Positions 10,935 to 23,041 of a DNA stretch of 64,000 bases are shown here, piece by piece (the first letter of the stretch is position 1; each line of letters begins with the position of its first letter). A program made the position numbers and the translations under genes. Source of the DNA: Pezizomycotina sp. ARF18 (taxonomy: Eukaryota; Ascomycota); assembly GCA_002224055.1 (NCBI GenBank), contig AZLU01000014.1, positions 186,001-250,000 of the forward strand. The letters are read 5' to 3'. Under the pieces are notes generated by a model. The model ran no database searches, was not told the DNA's origin, and saw only the letters and a list, made by a program, of their open reading frames with translations.

Positions 10935-12250
10935 TCAAAAGGCGTGCCAAATGCGAGTGAGAACACCCGCAGCACAGTACCTACACCGGTTATCATTACC
11001 AACGGTCGGGAGCGTATTTCCTATTCCTGTTAGCTTCTCAAGCAACAATTTCTCGTCCCAATACGCGTACGGAGCCATCTGCATGTCGTACCTTGCAGTA
11101 CTATCTCCCTAACATGACCCCACCGGCCGCAAAACGCTAGCCTCTTTCTTAGCTCTTCCCTGAAAACCAGTCCCTTTCTACTCTCTATCTCGTGCACGGC
11201 GTCGCTCAAGTCCCGGTGACTATACGCGAAAAGATGGTTCAGTAGCAAGACGCCGACCTATCTTCTAAACACTTTTCGAGGTCTACGGCGAGTTTCGACA
11301 CGCCTTCGAACTTTAGCGGGTATCGTCGAATCCCGTCGCTGTATAACAAAAATGCAGTACAGCGCAGCTTTCGCTGGCCGCTGAGGTGCCGATCGAGCGC
11401 ATCCCAGCCATAGTCGACGTTATAATATTTCTTCACGTCGCGAAGGTATCTCCATACCTCGGGGGAGTTTGGCACTAAGAAAACGGCATCTAGGATAGCA
11501 TATAGTTGGGTTTGGTGGACCGTTTGTCTGTCAAAGCATAGTTAATAAGGAGGAGGGCCTTTTGCATGACAGGTGACCGCGCTTCGTATGCCAGGCCGGA
11601 ACAGTGGGGCGGGCTTTCGAACCTACGGGTGAATATTGCGGAGGCGCTTCATCGATTAGCATCGTCGTAAGCACATAGACGGAATATTCTATCTGATACT
11701 GATAATAGAAAGGCGCGAGTGAAGCTGCTTGACTGATGTGCGACCTTCTTTCGCCGAACCACCAGTGGCAAGAACGTAGTACGAAAGGAGTCGGAGAAAA
11801 TGAGAGTTTTTTTTTTTTTTTTTTTTTTTTTATCTTACAAGAAATCTTTTTATGAAGAACAGCGTTTCACTGGAAAAACTTTAATGCTGTTAAAGTCTAG
11901 ACAGAATCACTCAATTGTCAAGAATTGAACACTGCGTCACGACTCACCAGAGCGGGCAATGGCGCGTATAGATTCCGTGCTGCGTCTTTGAACCTTCTGG
12001 TTCTTTTGTTCTCTCTTTTTGTTTTTTAACGGCACCGGCATGAATATTCTCCTCATTAGCGCCGTAAGCATTGTCAGGAGCTTCGGCTTGTCGATATAAT
12101 TCGTATCCAATGTCGAAAATACCATGCTCCCGATGATCCGTAAGGCCGATTTTTCTCCGAGCAATTCGTAATCCATTTCCGCAGCGAGTCGAGGGTCAAA
12201 CTTAAAGCCTTTCGGGTCGACACCAGGAGCCTTGACACTGAGGCTTTTGT
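10935..12250 (-). CDS. Long hypothetical protein, unknown family
   Basis: Not recognised, but protein-like sequence runs for about 1.3 kb on the minus strand. In order: VDPKGFKFDPRLAAEMDYEL and ALRIIGSMVFSTLDTNYID (12,220-12,080); after a gap containing a T25 tract (11,807-11,831, probably intronic), RRSHISQAASLAPFYYQYQ and VLTTMLIDEAPPQYSP; then ARSPVMQKALLLINYALTD, AILDAVFLVPNSPEVWRYL, YNVDYGWDALDRHLSGQRK, NHLFAYSHRDLSDAVHEIE and APYAYWDEKLLLEKLTGIG, ending at a stop at 10,935-10,937. At least four one-base frame changes separate the blocks (near 11,630, 11,530, 11,255 and 11,095). The content is helix-like, with no membrane segment and no catalytic motif I can name. The 5' end may extend to an exon near 12,585 starting MPNSISTSTSNQ. 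Confidence 0.45.
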
Positions 12251-13197
12251 CAGCAGAACGATTAAGATATATATAATTAAATCTCCAGTGACAATCGAAG
12301 AAAGAACATGTGACATGGATTTAAGGCAAAACTAAAGGGAGAGGCCGTATAATGTACCCATTTTCCCACCCGCTTTGCGAATCTCCATCTCCAGACTAAA
12401 CTTCTCCTACCCATTCCGCCATAATTCGTCCCCCTCTCCATACCTGCCAATCTCTATCTTGGTAGGTTTTTCCTGCATCGATGGCCATAGCGATTGTGCG
12501 TTGGAGGATGTCGGACGATCGCGTGTAGTTGAAGTGAGATAGGTTGAAAGTTGGTTTGACGTCGAGGTTGATATTGAGTTAGGCATGTGTACTTTCTGTT
12601 CGAAGTACCTAACTTGGCAGAGACTTGAAAAGGGAATCAAATTCAGAAATGTGAAAATGATAAATCCTTACTTTGTTCAGCGAATTTCCATCCATGATGC
12701 GCCAAAGATGGGGAAGCCGGACAACTTGAATAAAGGTATGCTAGAAGAAAAGATAGATCGATACTGAAAACAAGAAGTAATGATGGAGAACGTAGGAGAA
12801 GAGATACTCTAAACTTTTTCAACGAACAGCAAAGAACCAGAGGCGCGTTCGCGACGTTATTTTTTATTTTATTTCTTTTTATTTTTGCCAGCGTAGTGCT
12901 AAATACCCTTGTCGTGGCCCCTTCTATTCTTCTTTTGCCTTCTGCTACCTCTTAACAACCAACTTTCAGCCAGCGCTTTTTTATCAATCTACGAAAAGTC
13001 ACTGAACATTTGTCGATTATAGACCACTAAGCAGGTAAGTCCCTACTCCTTCGCCTCTCAATTTTGCCATTGAACTCCTTATAAGCTGCGCTACTTCGGC
13101 AAAGTATTGAAATTTCAATTAAGTAAATCGCAAAAGCGTACTCACTTATGTTTGTCATCAAGCAGACTTTATACCTTACCAAACACCCTCAGTCGAT
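12251..13197. other. Unassigned stretch
   Basis: It holds a possible minus-strand 5' exon (from an ATG at about 12,585 to a GTATGG donor near 12,445) and AT-rich leader-like sequence at 12,860-13,150. Nothing else could be supported. Confidence 0.35.
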
Positions 13198-13623
13198 CAT
13201 GGAAATCAAACGCAAACCGCCACAACGCCCTCCATGGCCCGCTGGTCAATATGCGCAGCTACACCCAGCGCGCTCACTGACTGGCCTAGACCCACGCCCA
13301 CTGATACCGAAGCTACCGAACCGACAGCTCAACAGCCAGAAACCAAGATACCAAACCCGATGACGAGAAGGGAACTTTGAACGTCCTATCGGAGCAGGAG
13401 ACCGACGAAGCGGACAGATGCATCATCTGCAATATGGAACGCGCCAAGTGTCGAAAAATCAACGGAAACGAAACGGAGGCGCTCAGGACTGTCCAAATCA
13501 ATCGGACAATGATCGTTCGGAGGAAGAATGGGTTTCGGTCCCGCCTGCCGATAAATTCCAGGTGGATCAGAAGGACAACAATTTCGGAAGGTGGATGTGC
13601 GTCTCTGCTAAGCACGATTAACC
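13198..13623 (+). CDS. Hypothetical protein with small cysteine motif
   Basis: Not recognised. The protein-like frames read T/P-rich (TPTDTEATEPTAQQPETK), then DDEKGTLNVLSEQETDEAD, then RCIICNMERAKCRK. The ending is SEEEWVSVPPADKFQVDQ and GRWMCVSAKHD, with a stop at 13,621. Two one-base frame changes are needed (near 13,345 and 13,485). The C-x2-C-x6-C cluster could bind a metal, but three cysteines are not a full site. The ATG at 13,198 lies in another frame from the T/P-rich block, so the start is uncertain. Confidence 0.38.
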
Positions 13624-13642
13624 GAAAACTTGAAAAGGATAC

Positions 13643-14080
13643 ATAGCGGCGGAGTGGTGGAGGATTGTTATTGTCCGGATCATCAAGCGTATCGAAGCAC
13701 CATATTTGGAAATGGGACTGGAAAAGCACACCGAAATCGAAATCGAACTAAAGTCAACAACTACCGTTTGGTAGATTCTTATAGCAAGTAACAGCGTTAG
13801 CTCATCTTCTGTCATACATAATAATAATCTTACACAAACATTCTCGGTGGCCACGAATTACGATACCTACTTTGTTAGTCGTAATATCAAGCCCACGTGG
13901 AGTTTCCAAAAGATCGTAGAAGCTTTCAAAGTTGTACCAATGGCAGAGGACGAAATTTTTGGCTTTGTAAAATGGTTATCGCTATTGTTCTCAAAAGGTA
14001 GAGACTCAACGGGAAAAAAAAAAACGAGAAAAAAAATAGTCTATAGAAGATTTGAAGCAGGGACGATACTCACCCACTGA
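13643..14080 (+). CDS. Hypothetical coding fragments
   Basis: Not recognised. Two protein-like blocks follow the previous gene closely: IAAEWWRIVIVRIIKRIEA to a stop near 13,771, and, in a second frame from about 13,820, FSVATNYDTYFVSRNIKP, WSFQKIVEAFKVVPMAEDE and FGFVKWLSLLFSKG. They may be later exons of the 13,198 gene or a separate small gene. No ATG start is visible for the second block. Confidence 0.33.
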
Positions 14081-14210
14081 CCCAGGCTTCAGTAAATTTC
14101 GAGCCTACATTCCACGGTTCATGCGTTTTCACGTAAAATAACTAAAAAGAAAAAAGACCCAATTTATTTCGTTTGGAATACTACTGATGTAAGAGGTTGT
14201 CGGTGACTCT

Positions 14211-14596
14211 TTACGATAAAAACCTCACCTCAACAGCGAGGAAGATCGCGACTGATACTGAATAGAGGTTGGTTCCCTTTTCAATGGGTAAAATACAATG
14301 AACTTGGGCAGTGTTCAGGTGTGCTAGAAGAAGGCGCAGGGGAAGGTTAGTATTCTGTGTTTGTAGGCCAACGAAGGAATAGAGACAACTGTCCCCAACA
14401 TAAAGCGAGTTCAGGGGCATGGTCAGTGATCGGAGCTACAACGCTCGAAGCAGAACACAATTTGAATACGGGTGGTTTGAATGTGTGCAGGGCGGAACGC
14501 ACATTTCACGATCAAAGCGTCCCTGATCTTGTACTTGTAGACGGTTTGCAACCTGTTCACCGCCGCTTTGGAAGCCTCCTCGCTTTTCATCTTTAG
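14211..14596 (-). CDS. Hypothetical protein
   Basis: Not recognised. The minus-strand frames read MLKMKSEEASKAAVNRLQTV and KYKIRDALIVKCAFRPAH (14,596-14,430), then, after a frame change near 14,420, GDSCLYSFVGLQTQNTNLPL and AHLNTAQVHCILPIEKGTN to a stop at 14,211. There is no clear domain. Confidence 0.33.
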
Positions 14597-15004
14597 CATG
14601 GTCTGCCCGAGCACTTTTATAAATATCTTAACTTTACTCTAGTTCGGTGTTTTTCTCATTTCTTTCTTCCTTTTTCAATTATTTTTTCTGGATGAGTACA
14701 TATCTATCTTTGACCAAGATTCTCGTTTCTTAACTAACCCACCTTTCATCAATCCATCAAATTAGACTTGCTTGTTGAAACCTTGCTCTATTTCGATAAA
14801 CTCGTTTACGTTTGTCTTGAAAATGCAACAGAGAAATAGATCTTCAAAAAGGATAATTTCCGTAGATGTAAATACAAAAGCCTATATGCGAAATGCAAAT
14901 CATGGATTATCTAAGCCAGACAGGCAGAGAGGCTTTTCGAGGACCAGCCACCGGCAGTCCCCGATTGCTGTGCTCTCTCTCGAGCTTCCTGCGCTTCGCA
15001 TTGA

Positions 15005-15165
15005 TTAAGCAGCGGCTTTGGAGAAGGGATCGGCAATATCCATGCCGGAGATATCCGGGTGAGGCTCGTCGTTGTCGATCTTCACGCTGAGGGAGTCGTC
15101 CATGTCATCATGGGAACTGGCTGCTTGGTCGCTGGAATCGCGGTAGGTGCAAAGCTTGGTTGGCG
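15005..15165 (-). CDS. Hypothetical protein, C-terminal exon
   Basis: The frame reads TYRDSSDQAASSHDDMDDSL, then SVKIDNDEPHPDISGMDIAD and PFSKAAA to a TAA at 15,005-15,007. The block is acidic and looks like a conserved protein tail, but I cannot name the family. Upstream exons were not resolved; an acceptor site probably lies around 15,160. Confidence 0.4.
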
Positions 15166-16370
15166 TCGCTGTTCATGGCGGTCGCGAAAATAAACGTTTT
15201 GAGACAATAGATACAGATGGTAAGATATGCTTTCTCGTCTCTAGACCAATCCTAACTTTTTATTAGCCCCGATTCTATACCGCAAAGAGTGACCGAAATC
15301 AACAATGATGAAGGCTTTGATTCTACCTCCCGTTCTCTTAATTGGTGTGGCATTATTGATGAAATTAACGTGGTCAATTAGCAATTTGAAGGAAAACTCT
15401 GCGGTTGAGAAATGTTAAGAATAAAAGGTCCACAGAGGAAATGAAGGAGAGAAATAAAATAAATACAAATCAATGTGACCTACTTGAGAGGAGAGGAAAA
15501 GTTTTTTATATTATTTCTCGTTAGAAATTGCCAGCAACAATCAAATAAAACTTCAACAATTAACAACCCGTCAATCGGTCAATCAACGGCTAGACAGAAT
15601 TGAAGCCACCGTAAATACCAGCATACAGCGTATGTATCCATAAATCTCGCCTCCCATTGGGCAGAGCTCACAGCCCCTGTTCTACAGTGCTGCGGGGAAG
15701 AGTTACGTCTAGGCACGTTAACTATTAAAGAGTACTAATATTGATAACCGTTTGAACTAGGACAAGAACACTAGAAATGCGTGTGGTCGTACGTAAAAAG
15801 CTGATACCGACAAGCAGGAAAGACTGCAAAGCTCCGTCCAGCGAAGTTGAGCATCCTTCAGCCCGCGAGTCGTGGCTCGCCTAATGTCCGCAGAGGAAAC
15901 GTGCCAAGATTCACTCGACGCCTCAGCTCAAAAGATACCCAATACACCATAGACGACAATTTGAAGATCGTGCTGGAGATCCTGTGCCATGACGCAATTC
16001 GTTCAAAACTTCACACGCAACATGCATGCTTGGCAGTTTATTTTCTTGGCAGTGTTCCAGCTCAGCGGTTCTATTTTATTTTTTTCCGCCAATAAATAAG
16101 CAAAACAAATAAATAATAATAACACCGTGCGATATTATATGGAGCTCGTCTATTAGAACAAAGGAAGCCGTCTCATCTCCGTGAACAGGTGTATGAAGCT
16201 TCCGCGTAGTTTTGAGAAAGTCATCTCGATTAGGGGAGGCGAGAATAATCTCGAGTAGCGCCGAAATAAAAAGTAAAATATAATAAGGTTGCATAAGCGA
16301 GCGCTAAGCGAGCTGCGGGTTGAATTTTTTTTATTAGGCAAAAATAAGGAAATTTGCCATCCGAGGAACA
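15166..16370. other. Intergenic, nothing recognised
   Basis: About 1.2 kb of moderately AT-rich sequence. A plus-strand open frame at 15,847-16,095 has no ATG of its own in a good context and no recognisable content. Confidence 0.4.
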
Positions 16371-16559
16371 ATGGTTGCCACGACGGATGAGAAGCCGATT
16401 TTCAAGGCCATGAAGAGGATGACGGAGTAAGATGCATGTTGCATAAGTTCTTAAAGATACAGACTTAGAAACTGCGAGGTACGTCTTTCACAAGGGGGTG
16501 TTACATTATATCAAAACCGGCAATATCAACATGCGCCTGGAGTGTTTTGGCTCTCGTAG
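16371..16559 (+). CDS. Small hypothetical protein with 42-bp intron
   Basis: An ATG at 16,371 in the context AACAATGG starts MVATTDEKPIFKAMKRMTE. A 42-bp intron (16,427-16,468, GTAAGA...TTAG) joins in phase to NCEVRLSQGGVTLYQNRQY and ends APGVFWLS at 16,557-16,559, a product of about 48 residues. It may instead be the first part of a longer gene that continues into the block at 16,743-16,895. Confidence 0.4.
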
Positions 16560-16742
16560 CGATGTAAATTGGCGTAAGCAATCTCGTCGGAGGAATCAGT
16601 CGTCAACCCCACAAAGTCGATTCCTGGGTCTTTGTCAGTCATACCCTGGGATTTCGGTCCCGTGAGGCTTCTCTTCAGCTAGTGGGCTGATATAGCTACC
16701 CCCTGTCGCGTACCTATTAACACCTGGCACTGGTGCAGGATT

Positions 16743-16895
16743 GTGGAGTGTCATCATTGCCGCAAGCGCGTTCTGTGGTTGAAGCGGGACATCGTCGTGG
16801 CGGAGAGGGACGGGTCGGCGCCGATCATGTTGTCGAAAGAACTGGTGGAGGTGGTACGTTCCATATCGTGGAAAAAGCAGCTCGTTGTCGCCTAA
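16743..16895 (+). CDS. Hypothetical C-terminal exon with CxxC
   Basis: The frame reads IVECHHCRKRVLWLKRDIVV, then ERDGSAPIMLSKELVEVV and ends WKKQLVVA at the stop at 16,893-16,895. A CxxC pair is followed by a basic stretch. It probably belongs to the gene starting at 16,371 through an unresolved splice. The family is not recognised. Confidence 0.4.
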   Translation: MECHHCRKRVLWLKRDIVVAERDGSAPIMLSKELVEVVRSISWKKQLVVA

Positions 16896-17555
16896 AATGA
16901 GTCAGCAAACAATATCTATGCTGTCACGAAGTGAGAGAAATCTATTGGTTAATTGAGCTAGGAGAAGAAGTGCTGGTAGCTAAAGCATATACAGTAGAGA
17001 AGGCGAATTATAGTGGCCGGCTACACGTGCAAAGGAAATGGTAAATGCTAAGGTAAATAGCTATAACACCGACTAGGATTTCTTTAGTGATAAGTCCATT
17101 ATATCTAGGGATTAATCTACTAACCTAGGTCTGTTACTAAGAGAATGTGTTTTAGTTAAACTACGTAGGCTATAGCGTCACAGTAGTACTAGTATAATAA
17201 TAATATTAGCTATAACCTTGTAAATATTTAATTAGTAGCGTTACCAACTCCTCGAAGCTAGGTTAACGCCAGCGTAGGAACAACTTAGCTTTTTTATCCT
17301 TTATTCTTATTTAACCAAATCCTTTTATAGAATTATTTAAGACGTTAATTCTTTTTCTATTTACTCTTTTTTTAACAGTAGTTTCCAACTCTTTACACGC
17401 CATAAATAGGTTAATCTTCAGCTCCCCTATTTAACAGATCTTTCCTTTACCTCCATTTACGACGCTTTCAAGAGGTAGAAGCAATTACCCACATGATAGA
17501 CGCATCCGTGTAAACACCAATTACAACAATAGCTTAATCTATCTCCTTTCTCATT
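16896..17555. other. AT-rich, weakly RIP-like spacer
   Basis: TA-rich sequence (many ATAATA, TAGCTA and TTAATA words) with no open frame, most marked at about 17,000-17,460. It could be a degraded repeat, but no repeat end or second copy is visible in the window. Confidence 0.4.
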
Positions 17556-18141
17556 ATGTCGGCACACCTCCCTCGCGCTACTCGCCAGTCCGGCGGCATC
17601 GATCCCTCAGAACCATCCGCGGAACAATCCCTTATGGAACGAAAGCTCGCGGTGATCGCTGATATAACCAGCTTAGTCGGCAAAGGGGTAAATAAAAGTC
17701 ACCTCCCGGCCCCCAGTCTACCTCGTTTGCCTTATCTACGCTAACTGAGGTCTTCAAAATAGTCGGGGAAGTTGGTTCGAAGTTCAAGCGAAACGATTTC
17801 ACCCTCAACGCTCATTTCGCGAAGAATAGGGGATATGTATGCAAGGAAAGAAGAGCATCGTAGACCTCGTAACTTCAAACGACTTCTGGAAGCTCGAACC
17901 TAGCAAGCTTAGCTACCGCAAGCTGAATATGGTTCGCCAAGCTCTCGAAGATGAGGTCTTGTACCCGAAGTACCTACCAGAAGAGAAAAGGCAGCCGCAC
18001 ATGCACCTCGTCGCCGAGGTTTATCTAGGCCGTGTCCACAATGAGGATTCCTCTCTCACGCAGGCGAAAATTCAGACATGTTTCCAACAAACAAGAATCT
18101 TAGAGGTGAAGGTTCTTCGCAGATTACATCCTTTTCTTTAG
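17556..18141 (+). CDS. Hypothetical protein
   Basis: An ATG at 17,556 starts MSAHLPRATRQSGGIDPSEP and continues ERKLAVIADITSLVGKG. Then either a 29-bp intron (17,688-17,716) or an indel leads to TSFAYLSTLTEVFKIVGEVG and KFKRNDFTLNAHFAKNRGY. After a one-base change near 17,837 come KSIVDLVTSNDFWKLEPSKL, YRKLNMVRQALEDEVLYPKY and LPEEKRQPHMHLVAEVYLG. The product is about 190 residues, helical and charged; the family is not recognised. The 3' end may be earlier than 18,141 if a GTGAAG donor near 18,105 is used. The copia insertion lies about 250 bp downstream, outside the coding part. Confidence 0.48.
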
Positions 18142-18386
18142 CACACTTCTATCTTCTAGAGCGTGTTTTCATCTTTTTCATTTCACGATCTCCTACTTGC
18201 AACCCAGATTCTTTCAGAGCCCATTTGTTTCAAACCCATTCATGTATGGGGAAAAGCGACGTTAGAGCTCTGACTCTTCCACTCTTCCTCTTCTCCCCCC
18301 TCTTTTTTTTTGTTTCGTACTTTGTTATCCACGCGGATTCCGCGTGTTAGCATTAGTAGTTTCCCAGCGACGGCGCCAATATGCAG

Positions 18387-18391
18387 GATGT
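18387..18391. repeat. Target-site duplication GGATG, left
   Basis: The five bases directly left of the LTR start are repeated at 23,371-23,375. A 5-bp duplication is normal for copia-type integrase. Confidence 0.9.
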
Positions 18392-18701
18392 GCTGGCGCA
18401 GATGTATGTATGATATCTAATAATGTAGGATGGATCGAACTTGTGGATTTGACTACTGAACTAACTAGACTAACTGAGGAATACACGATGCTATATATAA
18501 TGAACTGATGATACTACAATCTTGATTATAATGTATGCAGTCTGCCTCGAGGCTCGCAGAGCCTTGTCGTCGTAATCTCCTTGACATCTACAGCTGAATC
18601 TTGATATCTCCAGCTGAAGTTCCTTGTTCCTCAGCTATACAAGCATCACCTCGATGCCTATAATTGTGTCATGCCTCTTTGGCAATGCCCAATAGCTAGC
18701 A
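18392..18701 (-). repeat. LTR of copia copy 1 (3' LTR on minus strand)
   Basis: 310 bp with TG...CA ends (TGCTGGCGCAG...AATAGCTAGCA on the plus strand). The same sequence recurs at 23,060-23,370, and in lightly mutated form at both ends of the element at 52,249-57,250. Confidence 0.92.
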
Positions 18702-18711
18702 CCTCCCCTCC
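18702..18711 (-). other. Polypurine tract of copia copy 1
   Basis: The plus strand reads CCTCCCCTCC directly after the LTR, so on the element strand GGAGGGGAGG abuts the 3' LTR. This is the standard place for plus-strand DNA priming. Confidence 0.85.
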
Positions 18712-21700
18712 ATATGCAGAATCTTCATCCATCTTCTCATGCCTATGGCCTTCATAGCGCTATCGTGAGATATCTTGTGAGCGGTTGGTGAGCACATCCG
18801 CATGTTTCCTCCGATCTCATATCGAGCTCGATAGTTCCCTTCTCGAACTGTTCCCTCACAAAGTGATGTTGTACATCAATGTGCTTAGTTCTGCTATGTG
18901 TTTAGGATCCTTCGAATCTGATGCCTTTGATTGTCCATGTACATCTCGATGCTGTTAGGAGGCCTCAAACTGAAGGCCGCTGTATGTCTTTAGTCCGAAG
19001 TACCCAGAGACTTCCCGTGAAGCCTCCCTGCAGCCATATTCTGCCTCATACTGCTAGTAGCTACAGTACGTTGCTTCTTCGAACATATGAGATGGCTGTT
19101 CCGTTGAACGTCACTACATAGCGTAGTGATCTGCGAGGAGCTGATCCGGCCCAGTCGATCTACGTGATGCGCAGATCTAGCATCTATCTCTGTCTCACGG
19201 GCATAGTACGTAAGCGCACGATCGAGGGATTCTCCCTGATGTCGTAGTACTCTTTCTTGCTGCCTTCTCGTGAGTTCGGTTTGCTTCGCTGACGTATTGC
19301 CTAACGTCGAGATAGCGAAGCATCGGTTGCCTAGTAAACAGAGTCGATCAACTTCCTACCATCTGTCGATACTGTACTGCTGTGTGTTGTCCTACCTCCG
19401 TCGAGGGATGCCTCCCCTTTCCATGGGATACTGATCCGGGAGCATCCTCGAGCCTAAATTCTTTGAGGAACGACGTATGTATGCGACTATTAGTACTAGG
19501 CGACGTCGATTTCCAGACCTGGTCCGTTCTACCTGTATACCTAAGAAAGGCTACGGCCCCATATCTTCATCTTGAAGTGTAACTGAGATCTCGCTTGAGC
19601 ATCTCGACTTCATATTTGTTAGATCCAGCTATCAACAGATCATCGACGTAGATGATATTATTAGCTGACGATCTTACTGATGAACACTATGTCGAGCCGA
19701 CAAACTTCGAACTTCAGTGATTGAAGAACTGAGGTAGTTCTCCGTACCATTCTCGAGTGACTGTTTGAGGCCGTACAGAGTTTTATAACTGAACTAATCA
19801 TCGATTCCTCCTCCCTTCTGGAGGCCTAACGATGATTCTCTGCTCACTTACTGATGAACAAGCTATTGTCGAGCCGACAAACTTCGAACTTCAGTGATTT
19901 GAGAACTGAGGTAAGTTCTCCGTACCATTCTCGAGGTGACTGTTTGAGGCCGTACAGAGTCTTTATTAACTGAACTAATCCATCGATTCCGCTCCCTTCT
20001 GGAGGCCTAACGATGATTCTCTGCTTCAGTTTAGGTGCGAGGAAGGCCGTCATTACATCCATCTGCTCGCATTCGAGATCGAGCCAGGCTACTAATGCGA
20101 AGAATAGCCTTACTGTTGACATCTTAGCTACCGGTGCGTATGTCTCGTCGTAATCGATCCCTTGCTTCTGTGTAAAGCCTCGAGCAACTAGTCTCGACTT
20201 AAGCATCGTAATCCGACCGGTGGTATCGCGCTTATACTTGAACACCATTTGCTGTCGACGATGTTGTCTTCCGGAGGAGATCTCGAGAATCTATAGGTTT
20301 CCATACGTCTTGTTCTTTGATCGAGACAGTTCTCGATCCATCGATGCACGCCATCCTTTGCAGTTCGCAGAGCTCATAGCCTCTTCGTAGGTAAGTGGCT
20401 CTGGTTCATCGATGTATGCCATTAATCCTTTATGGGCCTTCTCTCTAAGGCGCATAGCCGTTGGATCTTTACTGACGTATCCTGGCCTGTGGGGTATCTT
20501 CGTAGTTCGACTACTAGATCTCATCTTCGGCGATTCCGGGAATGCGCCTGTCATCTTTGGTTGATCGTCGTAGATCTGTCTCATAGTATCTACGTGACTT
20601 CCTCTGCGAGAGCGAGCATCCTCGGATCTCAGCTGTAGGCTAGCGTCATCGAGATCTTCGCTCTCATCCTCGGGCTGTTCCAGCGTAATCGTCTCGTGGA
20701 TATCTGATTGACGATCGGAAGTTGAGTTTTGATCGTAATCAGGCGCCGTTGCCGTTTCAACGTACTCGAGAGGATCTTCATCATCCTCTGCGAAGTCACG
20801 TACTTCGAAGGTCGATTCGATCGGAATCTAACATCTCTGCGGATCAGTACTTTGCGGATAGTAGGATCCCAGACTCGGTAGATGTTGCAAGCCTCCAGGC
20901 CTACAAAGTGCATCTTCTTAGCAGTATTATCCGGCTTCTTCCGGAGTTTGCTATCGATGTGTACGTAACATGGTTCACCGAATGTCCTAAATTCGAGATG
21001 TCGGAGTTCTGCCTTCCCATCTTCCCTGCGGTGTCGTCTGTTTGCCATCCTTCAGTGCCTCGAGCGGCCTTGATAGCGTGTAGTTGCGGATTAGATTGCA
21101 ATAATTTACCGCCTCTGCCCATAGCTGCGGCGGTAATTCCGATGCGGCCAACATTGCCTTCGATCTGTCGATAAGAATCTGATTGAGCTTCTCAGGTGCG
21201 CCATTCTGTTGAGATGCGTATGCAGCTAGGTACGAACTGATCCCTACTTCGTTACAGCGTCTGTCGATCAAGGTATATTCTTTGCCTCCGTCGTGTTGTA
21301 GCTTAATGAGCTTGAGGTTCGACTGACGTTCAGCTGTCTTGAGAGTACTATTAAAGCACGAGAGCATCGTCTCTGCCTTTTTATCTTTTACAAAGTGGAT
21401 CCAGGACTTCCGACTATTCCCTTCGAGGAAGGTGATAAACCCTATGCAATCTCCTAGGCTCTTTACATGCGCCCATTGGCAGAAATCTGAGAAGATTATC
21501 TCCATTGGCTTGTACTTGCCTAATTGAGGTTTCTCGCGGTTTGTGTTGCCTTCGATTTGGTAAGTCCGCAGGCCTCGCAGTTGACATGGCCTGTGGATCT
21601 CTACCGTCTTTAGTGATGCCGGTGACGCTTCCATGCTTGATCATTCGCTTAATATAATCCTCACCGACATGTCTAGCCGTTCATGCACTTCTTACATGGT

Positions 21701-23041
21701 GGCGAGAGCTAACTCTTCCTTGCAGATGTTACGATCTTACCTGAGATCTCCCATAGTCCCATTTTACGGTGGCTTCAATTCTCAGCCCCGGTCTGGTTAT
21801 CGTACATCTGCCTTGTCGGATCGTCATTGTGCATCCTGCCTCATCTGCGCGAGAGATCGAGAACAGGCTATACTTCATCTTTGGAGCGTATAGCGTATTC
21901 TTAAGTTCGATAAGACTACCGCCGTGCTCCCTGCTAGCCTTACAAATACTGAGCCAGTGCCGATAGCCTGTAGTACTTCTCTATCACCGATCGTGATGTT
22001 CTGTGGCTTCGAGAGGGGTTTATAGGAGAGAATGCTTCTCTCACCATCGTTATATAGAAGATGCGCCTGAGTCGAGAAACACCGGATCGTTCTCTGAGAG
22101 CCGGTATCTCGCACTAAGGTTCGTGCCATGAGGCCTATGCCCCGTTATCACCGCCATCCTTCTTATCCTTTATCGCTTCCTACAGTCGGCCCTTTGTGTC
22201 CGACCTTATCGCAGTAGTGGTATTTGCCCTCGAACTTACGAACCTTCTTCGTTCCTTTGGTTTTGCCTCGGCCATTCCTTCCGAACAGCGCCTTATTATC
22301 CTCGGAGCTAACGTCTCCGGTATATCGTATTCTGCGCTTTGCCTCTTCGACGAGCAGCGCCTTCTCGAGCATGTCGAGGGTCGGTTCCTTTGCCATCAAA
22401 TCCGTCATCTGCTGAAAGTTCGTGATGAACGTCTCCCAGTCGCTACTGAGGTTACTACAGACGAGATCAACAGCCTCTGCCATGGCTATATTGTCCTTCG
22501 AGCCCATGCCTAGCTCCGTCTTCTCCGCCGTCTCCGCCTTAGTCTTCTCTGTTGAGATCGAGCCTGACATCTCATTGTACGTTCTGATGAGATCTCGATG
22601 CTTCTGTATAAATCCTCGAATATCGACTTCATTCTCAAGTCGAATCTGCCTCAGTTGTTTCCTGATGTGAGGCTTACTGATGACGTAACAGCGATGTACG
22701 CCAAACTTAAGGTATCCCATGCCTTATTCGCGCTGCTGTTGTATCGTAGATAAGCACGTCGAGTCTCTGCCTCGCAGTGAGCTTCGATGATGGTGTACGC
22801 CTTCAAGTCATTGTCTTGATCATTAGTACTTGGCTCTGCGTCGGCTGCCGTAGCCTTAAGCGGTTTACTAGTGACATCCTAGACTTTGTTGTACTTGAGG
22901 AACGTACATATATATACTCTAATCGAGGTAGTTCGTGAGATCAGCCTTTAGCTTTGCCTCGTTGAACTTTAGTGAGAGAGACATCGTGAGATATGTCGTT
23001 TAGGGGAGATTGAGAAGTAAGTCAGTTTATTAAGATATGTT

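Noticed and set aside
10414-10950. 178-codon minus-strand open frame with a run of phenylalanines
   Set aside because: The F run is the translation of the A27 homopolymer, and the rest overlaps a better-supported gene.
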